From Brevundimonas intermedia (GTDB taxonomy: Bacteria; Pseudomonadota; Alphaproteobacteria; Caulobacterales; Caulobacteraceae), in assembly GCF_004614235.1 (NCBI RefSeq), contig NZ_SPVH01000002.1, positions 730,333 to 794,332 of the forward strand: a stretch of 64,000 nucleotides of DNA. The letters run 5' to 3'. Positions within the stretch are counted from its first letter, which is position 1, and every line of letters starts with the position of its first letter. Positions 28,109 to 42,763 of this stretch are shown one piece after another. The notes beneath the pieces were generated by a model. It saw only the letters and a program-made list of their open reading frames with translations, was not told where the DNA came from and ran no database searches. The translations under genes were made by a program, and so were the position numbers.

Positions 28109-29155
28109 ATGGGTTATCGCGTCGCCATCGTCGGAGCCACGGGCAATGTGGGCCGCGAAATGCTGAACATTCTGGAAGAGGTGGAATTCCCCGTCGACGC
28201 CATCCACGCCATCGCCTCGCGCAAGTCCAAGGGCGTCGAGGTCTCGTTCGGCGACAAGACCATCAAATGCCAGGATATCGAACAGTTCGACTTCTCGACC
28301 GTCGATATCGTCCTGATGTCCGCCGGCGGCGCGGTGTCCAAGGAATGGTCGGAAAAGATCGGCAAGGCCGGCCCCATCGTGATCGACAACTCCTCGGCCT
28401 TCCGCAAGGACCCGGACGTGCCGCTGATCGTGCCCGAGGTGAACCCCGACGCCATCAAGGACGCGACCAAGAAGAACATCATCGCCAACCCCAACTGCTC
28501 GACCATCCAGCTGGTGACGGCGCTGAAGCCGCTGCATGATGCGGCCAAGATCAAGCGGGTCGTGGTCTCGACCTATCAATCGGTGTCCGGCGCCGGCAAG
28601 GAAGGCATGGACGAGCTGTGGAACCAGACCAAGGCCATCTACGGCCTGGGCGACGCGCGTCCCAAGAAGTTCCCCAAACAGATCGCCTTCAACGTCATCC
28701 CCTACATCGGTTCCTTCCTTGAGGACGGCTCGACCGACGAGGAGCAGAAGATGTCGGACGAGACGCACAAGATGCTGGACCCCGACATCAAGGTCACCGT
28801 CACCTGCGTGCGGGTGCCGGTCTTCGTCGGCCACTCCGAGGCCGTGAACATCGAGTTCGACCGCCCCATGGAACCCGACGAGGCCCGCGCCATCCTGCGC
28901 GAGGCGCCGGGCGTGCTGGTCATCGATAAGCAGGAGCACGACGGGTACATCACCCCCGTCGACGCCGCCGGCGAACACGCCGTCTATGTGTCGCGCATTC
29001 GCAAGGATCCGACCGTCGAGCACGGCCTGAACCTGTGGGTCGTGTCCGACAACCTGCGCAAGGGCGCCGCCCTGAACGCCATCCAGATCGCCCAGTTGCT
29101 GGACGAGACGGGCGTGATCAAGTCCTCGTCGGGGTATCGTTCGATCACGGTGTAA
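28109..29155 (+). CDS. asd: Aspartate-semialdehyde dehydrogenase
   Basis: The 348-residue enzyme reduces aspartyl phosphate to aspartate semialdehyde, the branch point to lysine/diaminopimelate, threonine and methionine. It begins GYRVAIVGATGNVGREMLNIL (NADP Rossmann motif), has VLMSAGGAVSKEW, the catalytic cysteine in IIANPNCSTIQLV, YQSVSGAGKEGMDEL and the substrate-binding VTCVRVPVFVGHSEA with His. The protein is the longer Gram-positive/alphaproteobacterial form. GAAGGA lies upstream of the ATG at 28109. The long inverted repeat starts 24 bases after the stop. Confidence 0.96.
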   Translation: MGYRVAIVGATGNVGREMLNILEEVEFPVDAIHAIASRKSKGVEVSFGDKTIKCQDIEQFDFSTVDIVLMSAGGAVSKEWSEKIGKAGPIVIDNSSAFRKDPDVPLIVPEVNPDAIKDATKKNIIANPNCSTIQLVTALKPLHDAAKIKRVVVSTYQSVSGAGKEGMDELWNQTKAIYGLGDARPKKFPKQIAFNVIPYIGSFLEDGSTDEEQKMSDETHKMLDPDIKVTVTCVRVPVFVGHSEAVNIEFDRPMEPDEARAILREAPGVLVIDKQEHDGYITPVDAAGEHAVYVSRIRKDPTVEHGLNLWVVSDNLRKGAALNAIQIAQLLDETGVIKSSSGYRSITV

Positions 29156-29178
29156 GCAGCCTCGACCTTAACACTCAC

Positions 29179-29286
29179 CGTCATCCTCGGGCTTGACCCG
29201 AGGGTCGGACCTGACAAGCGCCCATGCATCGCCCGTTCGAATCAGCGGCCGATCGCCCGATCCTCGGGTCAAGCCCGAGGATGACG
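29179..29286. repeat. Inverted repeat pair of the CGTCATCCTCGGG family
   Basis: A 30-base arm at 29179-29208 and its reverse complement at 29257-29286 differ at one position; each arm also contains the palindrome CCTCGGGcttgACCCGAGG. The unit lies between asd and rarD. A solo copy of the same core is at 37088-37112. Confidence 0.9.
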
Positions 29287-29312
29287 GCGAAGGCGTGGAA
29301 GGACATTCGCTA

Positions 29313-30233
29313 ATGCCCCCCGCCACCCCCAACGACCCCCGCGCGGTCGGCACGGCCGTCGCCTGCTACACCCTGTGGGGCCTCTTGCCGCTGCTGTTCA
29401 TGGCGATGGCGGCCAACGGTTTCGGCGCGCCCGAAATCCTGGCCCATCGGGCCGTCTGGTCGGTCTTCGTCGCGGGCCTGGTCCTGCTGCTCGCCGGCCA
29501 GTGGGGCGAGGCGCGCAAGGTCTTGGCCACACCGCGCACCCTGGCCTGGCTGGCCCTCTCGGCCCTGTTGATCGCGACGAACTGGAGCCTCTACGTCTAC
29601 GCCACGACGCACCATGCGACGCTGGAGGCCAGCCTCGGCTACTATATCAATCCCCTGCTCAACATGGCGGCGGGCGCCGTGCTGTTCCGCGAGAAGATAG
29701 ACCGCTGGAGCGCCGTCGCCATCGGTCTGGCCGCCATCGGGGTCGTGATCCAGACCGTCGCCCTGGGTCATGTGCCGATCATCGGCCTGACCCTGGCCGT
29801 CACCTTCTGCGCCTATGCGGTGATCCGAAAGCGCGTCCCCGCCTCGGCCCAGACCGGCCTATTCGTCGAATGTCTGGTCCTGCTGCCCATCGGCGCGGTC
29901 TTCCTGGCCTGGCTGACGATGCACGGCCAGGCGACAGGCTTTTCCTCGCCCTCGGGCCTGGCCTGGGCCCTGGTCAACGGGCCGGCGACGGTGATCCCGC
30001 TGGTGCTGTTCGCCTGGTCGGCGCGGCGCCTGCCCCTGTCCACCGTCGGCTTCATCCAGTTCCTGGCGCCCACGCTTCAGTTCGCCTGCGGCGTCCTGAC
30101 GGGCGAGGCCCTGACCCCGCTGCGCATCGTCTCGTTCGTCTTCATCTGGGCGGGCGCGGGCGTCTTCGCCCTGGGCGCGCTCAACCGCTCACGCGCCGCC
30201 AAGCGCGCCGTCGCCCTCTCTGAAACGGTCTAG
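29313..30233 (+). CDS. rarD: RarD-like EamA-family permease
   Basis: The 306-residue inner-membrane protein has ten predicted helices in two EamA repeats. RarD-type features include CYTLWGLLPLLFMAMA near the N terminus, EILAHRAVWSVF, ATNWSLYVYATTHHATLEASLGYYINPLL with the conserved NW and GYxINP residues (given here in pieces: NWSLYVYA, GYYINPLLN), and the C-terminal SFVFIWAGAGVFAL. The substrate is not established; the Pseudomonas relatives were named from chloramphenicol sensitivity. The ATG at 29313 has GGAAGGA upstream. The TAG stop overlaps that of the convergent hydrolase gene (CTAG). Confidence 0.93.
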   Translation: MPPATPNDPRAVGTAVACYTLWGLLPLLFMAMAANGFGAPEILAHRAVWSVFVAGLVLLLAGQWGEARKVLATPRTLAWLALSALLIATNWSLYVYATTHHATLEASLGYYINPLLNMAAGAVLFREKIDRWSAVAIGLAAIGVVIQTVALGHVPIIGLTLAVTFCAYAVIRKRVPASAQTGLFVECLVLLPIGAVFLAWLTMHGQATGFSSPSGLAWALVNGPATVIPLVLFAWSARRLPLSTVGFIQFLAPTLQFACGVLTGEALTPLRIVSFVFIWAGAGVFALGALNRSRAAKRAVALSETV

Positions 30234-31363
30234 AGCGCCGCGTACAGCGCCTGCAGCAGGCGTTTGGGACGCGGGTCGCCGATCAGGTGCGGCGACTGGC
30301 GCGTCATCACATAGGCCGCCGACAACCGGCGCGACGGATCGGCCATGGCCATCGACCCGCCCCACCCATAGTGCCCGAAGGCTTCGTCCGGCCCGAACAC
30401 CTTCAGCCCGTCGTTGCGCATCAGCCCCGCCGCCCAGCTGATCTCGAACGGCAGCACCTTGTCCGGCCCGTGAATCCGTTCGCGCGTGAGCTGCTCCAGC
30501 GTCCCCGCCGACAGCACCGATCGGCCGTCGAGCACGCCGCCGTTGGCGACCACGCCCAGCATCCGCGCCAGTCCCAGGGCCGTGCCGTGCAGATTGGCTG
30601 ACGGGATCTCCATCTCGCGCCACGCGGCCGAACCCCGCCCGCCGGGCGCCGAGCCGCGATCCAGGAAGGCGGCCTGTTTGATCGGATCGATGGTCCCCAG
30701 GCTGGGCGCCGCGGTCGGCTTCCTCATCTGCGCCACCCGCCCGTGCTCGCTCTCCGGCAGGCCGATCCACAGATCCAGATCGGAAAAGTCCTGACGCAGG
30801 GCCTGACCCATGGTCCGCCCTGTCGCACGGCGGAACACCTCATTGGCCAGATAGCCGACCGTGACGGGGTGATAGCCCGAGGCCGTGCCAGGCGCCCACA
30901 TCGGCGCCTGAGCCGCCAGCCGCGCCAGGACGGCGGGCACGTCGAACCAGATGGTCGGATCGACCGCTTCCGAGAAGCCGGGCAGGCCTGACTGATGGCT
31001 CATCAACTGGGCCACGGTCACGTCCGCCTTGCCCGCCGCGCCGAACTCGGGCCACAGCGAGGCGACCGTCTGGTCATAGTCGACCTGCCCCGCCTCGACC
31101 GCCGTCGCCATCAGGATCGCCATCACCGCCTTGCCGGTCGAGAAGACCGAGGTCAGGGTCGCCTCCGTGAACGGCGTCGTCTTCGCCGTATCCGCATGGC
31201 CCGCCCACAGATCGACGACCGCCTCGCCCTCGATCAGCACGCTGAACCGCGCCGCCTGCTCGTTCAGCCCCTCGGGCGCCTCGGTGAAGTTGGCGGCGAA
31301 CGCCTCCCGCACGGCCTCATAGCCGGGTGCGCAGACGCCTTGAATGTCGATGGGATCGGTCAT
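30230..31363 (-). CDS. Serine hydrolase of the beta-lactamase/EstB (class C-like) family
   Basis: The 377-residue protein is a penicillin-binding-protein-fold serine hydrolase, most like carboxylesterase EstB. The nucleophile motif SxxK is S75-T-G-K78 in SVFSTGKAVMAIL. The second motif is the YHP of ASGYHPVTVGYLANEVF, typical of EstB-like enzymes in place of YxN. Near the C terminus FGHYGWGGSMAMADP provides the third motif. There is no signal peptide, so a cytoplasmic esterase or peptidase activity is more likely than cell-wall or antibiotic hydrolysis. Confidence 0.9.
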   Translation of the reverse strand: MTDPIDIQGVCAPGYEAVREAFAANFTEAPEGLNEQAARFSVLIEGEAVVDLWAGHADTAKTTPFTEATLTSVFSTGKAVMAILMATAVEAGQVDYDQTVASLWPEFGAAGKADVTVAQLMSHQSGLPGFSEAVDPTIWFDVPAVLARLAAQAPMWAPGTASGYHPVTVGYLANEVFRRATGRTMGQALRQDFSDLDLWIGLPESEHGRVAQMRKPTAAPSLGTIDPIKQAAFLDRGSAPGGRGSAAWREMEIPSANLHGTALGLARMLGVVANGGVLDGRSVLSAGTLEQLTRERIHGPDKVLPFEISWAAGLMRNDGLKVFGPDEAFGHYGWGGSMAMADPSRRLSAAYVMTRQSPHLIGDPRPKRLLQALYAAL

Positions 31364-31390
31364 GGGCTGGTCCTAGCGCGACCGCCGCCC

Positions 31391-31423
31391 ACGAAAAAGG
31401 CCTCCCGCCGAAACGGGAGGCCT
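31391..31423 (-). terminator. Terminator of the atp operon
   Basis: AGGCCTCCCG at 31398-31407 pairs perfectly with CGGGAGGCCT at 31414-31423. On the minus strand the hairpin is followed by TTTTTCGT, so it ends leftward transcription from atpC, whose stop is about 25 bases away. Confidence 0.9.
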
Positions 31424-31448
31424 CAAATCGTTCGATCCGGCGTGCGGA

Positions 31449-31718
31449 TCAGCCGGCGACGACCTCGGTCGCCTGTTCGGCCAGGATGGTCAGACCTTCG
31501 CCGTTGACGTCGGCGAAGCCGCCGTGGACGTCGTACTGGATCTTGGTCCCGCCGTTATAGACGGTGACCAGACCCTCGCGCAGGGCGGTCATGAAGGGGG
31601 CGTGGTCCGGCAGGACGCCGAAGTCGCCCTCGACGCCCGGCGCATCCACCTGGTCCACGAGGCCGGTGAAGACCTCACGTTCCGGCGAGACGAGGGAGAA
31701 GTTCAGCTTGCCGGCCAC
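31449..31718 (-). CDS. atpC: ATP synthase F1 subunit epsilon
   Basis: The 89-residue protein is the short epsilon subunit, consisting of the N-terminal beta-sandwich only (KLNFSLVSPEREVFTGLVDQ, GVLPDHAPFMTALREGLV, VHGGFADVNGEGLTILAEQA). The C-terminal helical inhibitory domain found in E. coli is absent, as in Caulobacterales relatives. It sits at the foot of the central stalk and couples rotation to catalysis. It is the last gene of the operon, two bases after the atpD stop. Confidence 0.95.
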   Translation of the reverse strand: MAGKLNFSLVSPEREVFTGLVDQVDAPGVEGDFGVLPDHAPFMTALREGLVTVYNGGTKIQYDVHGGFADVNGEGLTILAEQATEVVAG

Positions 31719-31720
31719 GA

Positions 31721-34187
<2,467 letters not shown>

Positions 34188-34221
34188 CCGGCGTTGCTCT
34201 TCCTCTAACTACCGGCGGGGT

Positions 34222-35778
<1,557 letters not shown>

Positions 35779-35832
35779 TTATGCGGATGCGCCGATCAGG
35801 CGCGCTTCATTCTTGTGTGCGGGGAGCAGGCT

Positions 35833-36387
35833 TTAAGCCCGCTTGAGGGCGAACTTCATCTGGTCGAGCTTGGTCTTCAGCGAGGCGTCGAACAGTTTCG
35901 AGCCGACCTTGATCTTCAGGCCGCCCAGGATCGACGGATCGACGCGCGCGGTCAGTTCCGGCGCCTTGCCCAGGCTCTTGGACAGGGCGGCGGTGATGGC
36001 GGCGACCTGTTTGGCGTCCAGCGCCTGGGCCGAGACGACCTCGGCGGCGACGACGCCGGCGTGTTTGGCGTAGCGAGCCTCGAAGCCGGCGATCACGCCC
36101 GGCAGATCCTTGGCGCGATGGTTCTGGGCCAGCAGACCCAGGAAGTTGGACGTGGTCTGTTCGAACTTGGCCTTGGCGGCGATGGCGACCAGACCCTTGG
36201 CCTGATCCTCGGCGCCGATGACGGGCGAGGCGGCCAGACGACGCAGGTCGGCGCTCTCGATCCAGGCCGCCTTCAGCGACTTCAGATCGGCGCGCACGGC
36301 GTCCAGGCGGCCGGTTTCCAGCGCCAGGTCAAACAGCGCCTGTGCGTAGCGATCGCCGACTTCCGTCGTTCTGAAATCATCAGCCAC
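35833..36387 (-). CDS. atpH: ATP synthase F1 subunit delta
   Basis: The 184-residue stator subunit (OSCP type) has the N-terminal helical domain GDRYAQALFDLALETGRLDAV, the central TTSNFLGLLAQNHRAKDLPGVIAGFEA, and the C-terminal signature RVDPSILGGLKIKVGSKLFDASLKTKLDQMK (seen as DPSILGGLKIKVG and FDASLKTKLDQM). It joins F1 to the peripheral stalk. It is the first gene of atpHAGDC; the Fo genes are not in the window, as is normal for alphaproteobacteria. Confidence 0.96.
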   Translation of the reverse strand: MADDFRTTEVGDRYAQALFDLALETGRLDAVRADLKSLKAAWIESADLRRLAASPVIGAEDQAKGLVAIAAKAKFEQTTSNFLGLLAQNHRAKDLPGVIAGFEARYAKHAGVVAAEVVSAQALDAKQVAAITAALSKSLGKAPELTARVDPSILGGLKIKVGSKLFDASLKTKLDQMKFALKRA

Positions 36388-36605
36388 TGATTAGGGTCCG
36401 AGGTCGTTGTGTCAGGGTCGCAACCGACTGCGAGGCTCGCAACGGTCAAAAGCTTGAAATGCTTACGGAAAGCACGACAGAGGCCGTATCCGTAAATACG
36501 CCCCCTTCAAGCCGGGCGCCTGATAGCACGGGGTTTCGCCGCTCGCAACATTGCGTGAAGGCGCGTCGATGCCGCAGGGGGCGGGGGACAGGCTGCAAGG
36601 AGGTG

Positions 36606-36754
36606 TCTCCTCCCCACATCGTGGGGAGGGGGACCGCGCGTAGCGGGGTGGAGGGGCTCTCGACGTCCCACAGACGCCTGTGATGCAGTGAAGAACCCCT
36701 CCGTCACGGCGCGGAAGACGCGCCGCGCCACCTCCCCGCTGCGCAGGGAGGAGA
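36606..36754. repeat. Imperfect inverted-repeat intergenic element
   Basis: The left half reads TCTCCTCCCCAC...GTGGGGAGG and continues to GGGGTGGAGGGGCTCT at 36660. The right half begins AGAACCCCTCCGTCACGG at 36692 and ends CTCCCCGCTGCGCAGGGAGGAGA at 36754. It looks like a transcribed bipartite repeat of the kind scattered through Caulobacterales genomes. Confidence 0.65.
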
Positions 36755-37087
36755 CGATGGTCAGCCATCACAATGACGCTGGTTCATTCCCAACGAATCC
36801 AACCGCTTGCCGATTTATGTCCCCCTTCTCCCATCCCCCCTCCCAAACGAGCGTATTCTAAACCCGTCCCGTCGCATCGGAGGGCTCGCTTGCCCTGCGA
36901 CCTTGCGGCGGCGGGAGCGGATGGAACGGGAGCGGGTCTGGAACGGCTCGCGCTGACACCGACTCATGGAGCGGTGTCGGAGGGTCGAGGGGGATACTCG
37001 GCCGCACTCGGGACAGCCCTCGCAGGGGCTGCCGACCCGTCGCAGGCTTATGGGGTTAGGCGATAAGACCGCCACCGCTCGACGCCC

Positions 37088-37112
37088 CGTCCTCGGGCTT
37101 GACCCGAGGATC
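37088..37112. repeat. Solo copy of the CCTCGGGCTTGACCCGAGG repeat
   Basis: The sequence shares its core palindrome with both arms of the pair at 29179-29286. No second inverted arm is nearby. Confidence 0.75.
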
Positions 37113-37374
37113 AGCAGGCCAACCAACCGCACGGAGCGTCATACCCTTCGTCGAAACGGTACTTACAAACTCACACTCCGGGCGAAGGCCCGGCGCTCCG
37201 CCCAGCCCTCCACCAACTTCGCAGGCCAAACGCCGCGAAGACGCTTCCGCACGCCCGTTTTCCGTCGCAGACTGACAGGGGGTGCGACCATGACGCCGCA
37301 CCCTGTCGCTTGATCGGAACTCGCGGCGGCCCTAGCGCTTTCCGCTCAAGCTTTATTTTCCACCAGGAACCCCA

Positions 37375-38202
37375 ATGCTCGACAGCATCACCCCTCTGCT
37401 CTCCGATCCGGCCGCCTGGGCCGCATTGGTGACCCTCATCGTGATGGAGGTCGTGCTTGGTATCGACAACCTGATCTTCATCTCCATCCTTTCGAACAAG
37501 CTGCCCGAGCATCAGCGTCAGAAGGTCCGTCGCCTCGGCATCGGCCTGGCCCTGATCATGCGCCTGGCCCTGCTCTCGATCATCGCCTGGCTGGTCGGCC
37601 TGGTTCAGCCGGTCTTCACCGTCATGGGCAACGCGTTCTCGTGGAAGGATCTGATCCTGATCGCGGGCGGCCTGTTCCTGGTCTGGAAGGCGACCAAGGA
37701 AATCCACCACACCGTCGATCCCACGCCCAGCCATGACGTGATGGACAAGAAGGACGTGATGATCATGAACGCGGGCGCCGCGATCTTCCAGATCATCCTG
37801 CTGGACATCGTCTTCTCGATCGACTCGATCCTGACCGCCGTCGGCATGACCGAACATCTGCCGATCATGGTCGTCGCCGTCCTGGTCGCCGTGACCGTGA
37901 TGCTGCTGGCCGCCGATCCCCTGGCCAACTTCATCAACAAGAACCCCAGCGTGGTCATGCTGGCGCTCGGTTTCCTCTTGATGATCGGCATGGTGCTGAT
38001 CGCCGACGGCTTCGGCTATCACGTGCCCAAGGGCTACATCTACGCCGCCATGGCCTTCTCGGCCGGGGTCGAGGCCCTGAACATGATGGGGCGTCGCGGC
38101 GCCACCAAGAAGGAAATGGCCGAACAGGCCCGCAGCGACGCGAACGCCGCCGAGGTCCGCGCCCAGAAGGCCGAGGCCGAAGCCGCCGCCGAGCAGGGCT
38201 GA
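37375..38202 (+). CDS. TerC-family integral membrane protein
   Basis: The 275-residue protein has about eight helices and the acidic membrane motifs of the TerC/Alx/YjbE family: [16 protein letters not shown] near the start and [17 protein letters not shown] in the second half, with ASPs thought to bind a metal ion. Family members export Mn2+ or support metalation of exoenzymes and tellurite resistance. The C-terminal 50 residues form a soluble Ala/Glu/Lys-rich coiled coil ([20 protein letters not shown]). I see no yybP-type Mn riboswitch in the leader. The glutaminyl cyclase gene follows after five bases, probably in the same transcript. Confidence 0.9.
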   Translation: MLDSITPLLSDPAAWAALVTLIVMEVVLGIDNLIFISILSNKLPEHQRQKVRRLGIGLALIMRLALLSIIAWLVGLVQPVFTVMGNAFSWKDLILIAGGLFLVWKATKEIHHTVDPTPSHDVMDKKDVMIMNAGAAIFQIILLDIVFSIDSILTAVGMTEHLPIMVVAVLVAVTVMLLAADPLANFINKNPSVVMLALGFLLMIGMVLIADGFGYHVPKGYIYAAMAFSAGVEALNMMGRRGATKKEMAEQARSDANAAEVRAQKAEAEAAAEQG

Positions 38203-38207
38203 GGCCC

Positions 38208-38981
38208 ATGAACCGCCTGTCGTCGCGTCTCGCCGGTCTGATCGCCGGCCTGCTGCTGGCGACGGGCGTTTGCCTGCCGGTCCGGGCCGAGGTTCCGGTC
38301 CAGTCCTACGAGGTCGTGCGGGCCTATCCGCACGACACCGGGGCCTTCACCGAGGGCCTCTTCTTTCATGACGGCGCCCTCTACGAGAGCACAGGCCTGT
38401 ATCCGTCCTTCATCCGCCAGGTGCGGCTGGAGACCGGCGAGGTGCTGCGCCAGCGCGACCTACCGACAGTCTATTTCGGCGAGGGCATGACCACGCTGAA
38501 CGGCAAGCTCTACAGCCTGACATGGCGCAACCACATCGGCTTCATCTGGAAGCTGGACGACTTCTCGCCCCTAGGCGGCTTCTCCTATCCGGGCGAGGGC
38601 TGGGCCCTGACGACCGACGGGCGGCGGCTGATCATGAGCGACGGCACCGACCAGCTGCGCTTCCTCGATCCGGAGACTCTCGCAGAGACCGGCCGCGTCT
38701 CCGTCACCGCCGACGGCCAGCCGCTGGATCAGATCAACGAGCTGGAATGGATCGACGGCGAGGTCTTCGCCAACCTGTGGCAGGACAACCGCATCGCCCG
38801 CATCGATCCCGAGACCGGCGTCGTGAAGGCCTTCATCGACCTGACCGCCTTGGTCCCCAAGGACGCCGGCCTGGACCCCAACGACGACGTCCTGAACGGC
38901 ATCGCCTGGGACGCGGCCGGCAAACGCCTCTTCGTCACCGGCAAGCGCTGGCCCCAACTGTTCGAAATCAGGCTGCACTAG
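38208..38981 (+). CDS. Glutaminyl-peptide cyclotransferase (plant-type, periplasmic)
   Basis: The 257-residue exported protein (signal peptide to about VRA-EVPVQ, residue 27) is a five-bladed beta-propeller of the papaya glutaminyl cyclase type. It converts N-terminal Gln of peptides to pyroglutamate. Family motifs are AYPHDTGAFTEGLFFHDG, LYESTGLYPSFIRQV, YFGEGMTTLNGKLYSLTWR, GEGWALTTDGRRLIMSDGTD, INELEWIDGEVFANLWQ and VLNGIAWDAAGKRLFVTGK (WP follows). Such proteins are common in proteobacteria without known targets. Confidence 0.92.
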   Translation: MNRLSSRLAGLIAGLLLATGVCLPVRAEVPVQSYEVVRAYPHDTGAFTEGLFFHDGALYESTGLYPSFIRQVRLETGEVLRQRDLPTVYFGEGMTTLNGKLYSLTWRNHIGFIWKLDDFSPLGGFSYPGEGWALTTDGRRLIMSDGTDQLRFLDPETLAETGRVSVTADGQPLDQINELEWIDGEVFANLWQDNRIARIDPETGVVKAFIDLTALVPKDAGLDPNDDVLNGIAWDAAGKRLFVTGKRWPQLFEIRLH

Positions 38982-38988
38982 AACGACG

Positions 38989-39021
38989 AAGGGCCGGACG
39001 CTGCGATGGCGTCCGGCCCTT
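38989..39021. terminator. Terminator between glutaminyl cyclase and katG
   Basis: AAGGGCCGGACGC at 38989-39001 pairs perfectly with GCGTCCGGCCCTT at 39009-39021. It lies between two convergent genes and probably serves both. Confidence 0.85.
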
Positions 39022-39043
39022 TGCTTTCAGTCCGGTCTCAGGC

Positions 39044-41447
<2,404 letters not shown>

Positions 41448-41456
41448 CTTACAGAC

Positions 41457-42356
41457 ATGCTTCCCACCCTTCGTCAGCTCCAGTATCTCAAGCTCCTGGC
41501 CGAACACGGCAGCTTCTCGCGCGCCGCCGAGGCCGCCCACGTCAGCCAACCGGCCCTCAGCGCGGGGGTGCAGGAGTTGGAGCGCATCCTGGGCTCGCCG
41601 GTGGTGGAGCGGGCGCGGGGCGCCGTCATCATGACCGCCGTCGGGGTCGAGGCCGTGCGCCGGGCCGAGGACGTGCTGGCCCGCACCGAGGATCTGGTCG
41701 AGGCGGCCAAGAACGCCGGCCGGCTGCTGTCCGGCCGCTTCCGCCTGGGCGTCATCCCCACCGTCGCGCCCTTCCTGCTGCCCGCCAAACTGCCGTCGGT
41801 GAAGGCCGCCTATCCCAGCCTGAAGCTCTACATCCGCGAGGATCTGACGCCGCGCCTGATCGCCGCCCTGAAGGCGGGCCAAATCGACGCCGCCGTCATC
41901 GCCCTGCCTTATGACGCGCCGGGCATCGAACATGCCCGCATCGGCGACGACGAGATCATGGCCGCCGCCCCCCACGATCATGCCTTGGCCGCTCCCGGCC
42001 CGATCCGCCCCGGCTCGCTGCGGGCCGAGGACCTGATCCTGCTGGAAGACGGCCACTGCCTGCGCGACCATGCGCTGGCGGCGCTCGACATCGAGGCCCC
42101 GCGCGGCGACGACGTCTTCGCCGCCACCAGCCTGCACACCCTGGTCCAGATGGTCGGCTCCGGCCTGGGCGTCAGCTTTCTGCCCAAGATGGCGGTGCAG
42201 GCGGGTCTGGCCGAAAACCCGTCGGTGGCCATCCGCGCCTTCGAGAACCAGGCCGACGGCGCGCCGCCCCACCGCGAGATCGTCGTCGCCTGGCGTTCCG
42301 GCTCCAGCCGCGCCGCCGAGGCCCGGCTTCTGGCCGAGGCTCTGAAACTGGACTGA
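41457..42356 (+). CDS. oxyR: OxyR-type LysR regulator lacking the resolving cysteine
   Basis: The 299-residue LysR protein has an N-terminal helix-turn-helix (LAEHGSFSRAAEAAHVSQPALSAGVQELE, read as GSFSRAAEAAHVSQPALSAG) and an OxyR-like sensor domain. The peroxidatic cysteine is in LLEDGHCLRDHAL. In E. coli OxyR a second cysteine lies nine residues later (Cys199/Cys208); here that position is leucine (LAALDIEAP) and the protein contains only one cysteine in total. It must therefore sense peroxide through sulfenic acid or a mixed/intermolecular disulfide, or not at all. Divergent katG and an OxyR-type site at its own start support the assignment. Confidence 0.9.
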   Translation: MLPTLRQLQYLKLLAEHGSFSRAAEAAHVSQPALSAGVQELERILGSPVVERARGAVIMTAVGVEAVRRAEDVLARTEDLVEAAKNAGRLLSGRFRLGVIPTVAPFLLPAKLPSVKAAYPSLKLYIREDLTPRLIAALKAGQIDAAVIALPYDAPGIEHARIGDDEIMAAAPHDHALAAPGPIRPGSLRAEDLILLEDGHCLRDHALAALDIEAPRGDDVFAATSLHTLVQMVGSGLGVSFLPKMAVQAGLAENPSVAIRAFENQADGAPPHREIVVAWRSGSSRAAEARLLAEALKLD

Positions 42357-42419
42357 AGCTGGACTGAAACTGGACCGACCCTGTTGACCTGAGCGCCGAA
42401 CAGGCCGCTTGGGAAGCGC

Positions 42420-42671
42420 ATGGCAACCGAAACCGTCTATATCGTCCAGGCCTATGTCCAGGGCCGGGGCAAGGCCCTCCGCGCCGAACAGCAGGTCGGC
42501 TGCAAGGACGCCGAGGAGGCGCGCCGCAAGGCCGAACGCCTGGCCCCCTTGCGCCTGGGCGTCGTCGCCTTCGCCGTCTCCGCCGACACCGAAATGGGTG
42601 ACTATGACGAGGAGCCGACGATCATCTTCAAATCCGGCCAGCTGCCGCCGCCGTTCAGCGACGCGGATTAG
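42420..42671 (+). CDS. Small conserved-type protein, unknown function
   Basis: The 83-residue protein (MATETVYIVQAYVQGRGKAL at its start) appears soluble, with predicted strand-helix-strand order: VYIVQAYVQG, a helix DAEEARRKAERLAP, then GVVAFAVSADTEMGDYDEEPTI. The ending KSGQLPPPF is typical of a small family found next to various genes in alphaproteobacteria. GGGAAG precedes the ATG. No function can be assigned. Confidence 0.65.
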   Translation: MATETVYIVQAYVQGRGKALRAEQQVGCKDAEEARRKAERLAPLRLGVVAFAVSADTEMGDYDEEPTIIFKSGQLPPPFSDAD

Positions 42672-42763
42672 GAGCAGGGCAACCGCCCTGCCCAGCAGGC
42701 GTTGACTTTCTGACAACGGATCGGCGCCGCCCCGGGCGTCCGACCGAAGCTTCAGGACGCCGC

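Larger units (their letters stand above)
36388..37374. other. Gene-poor interval between atpH and terC, with repeats
   Basis: No convincing gene is present in this 987-base gap. The part next to atpH must hold the atp promoter. At 36606-36754 there is an imperfect inverted-repeat element with CTCCCCAC/GTGGGGAG and CTCCCCGC/GCAGGGAG hairpins. At 37088-37112 there is a solo CGTCCTCGGGCTTGACCCGAGGATC unit. The stretch 36880-37080 is GC-rich with several short palindromes and open frames on both strands, but composition (Arg, Pro, Ser, Gly) is that of non-coding shadow frames. Confidence 0.6.

Noticed and set aside
36459..36771. Short frames in the gap next to atpH
   Set aside because: They lie on the inverted-repeat element and have repeat-derived composition.
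37300..37374. yybP-ykoY (Mn2+) riboswitch ahead of the TerC-family gene
   Set aside because: The leader is short and I could not find the conserved GGGGAGUA-type loops.
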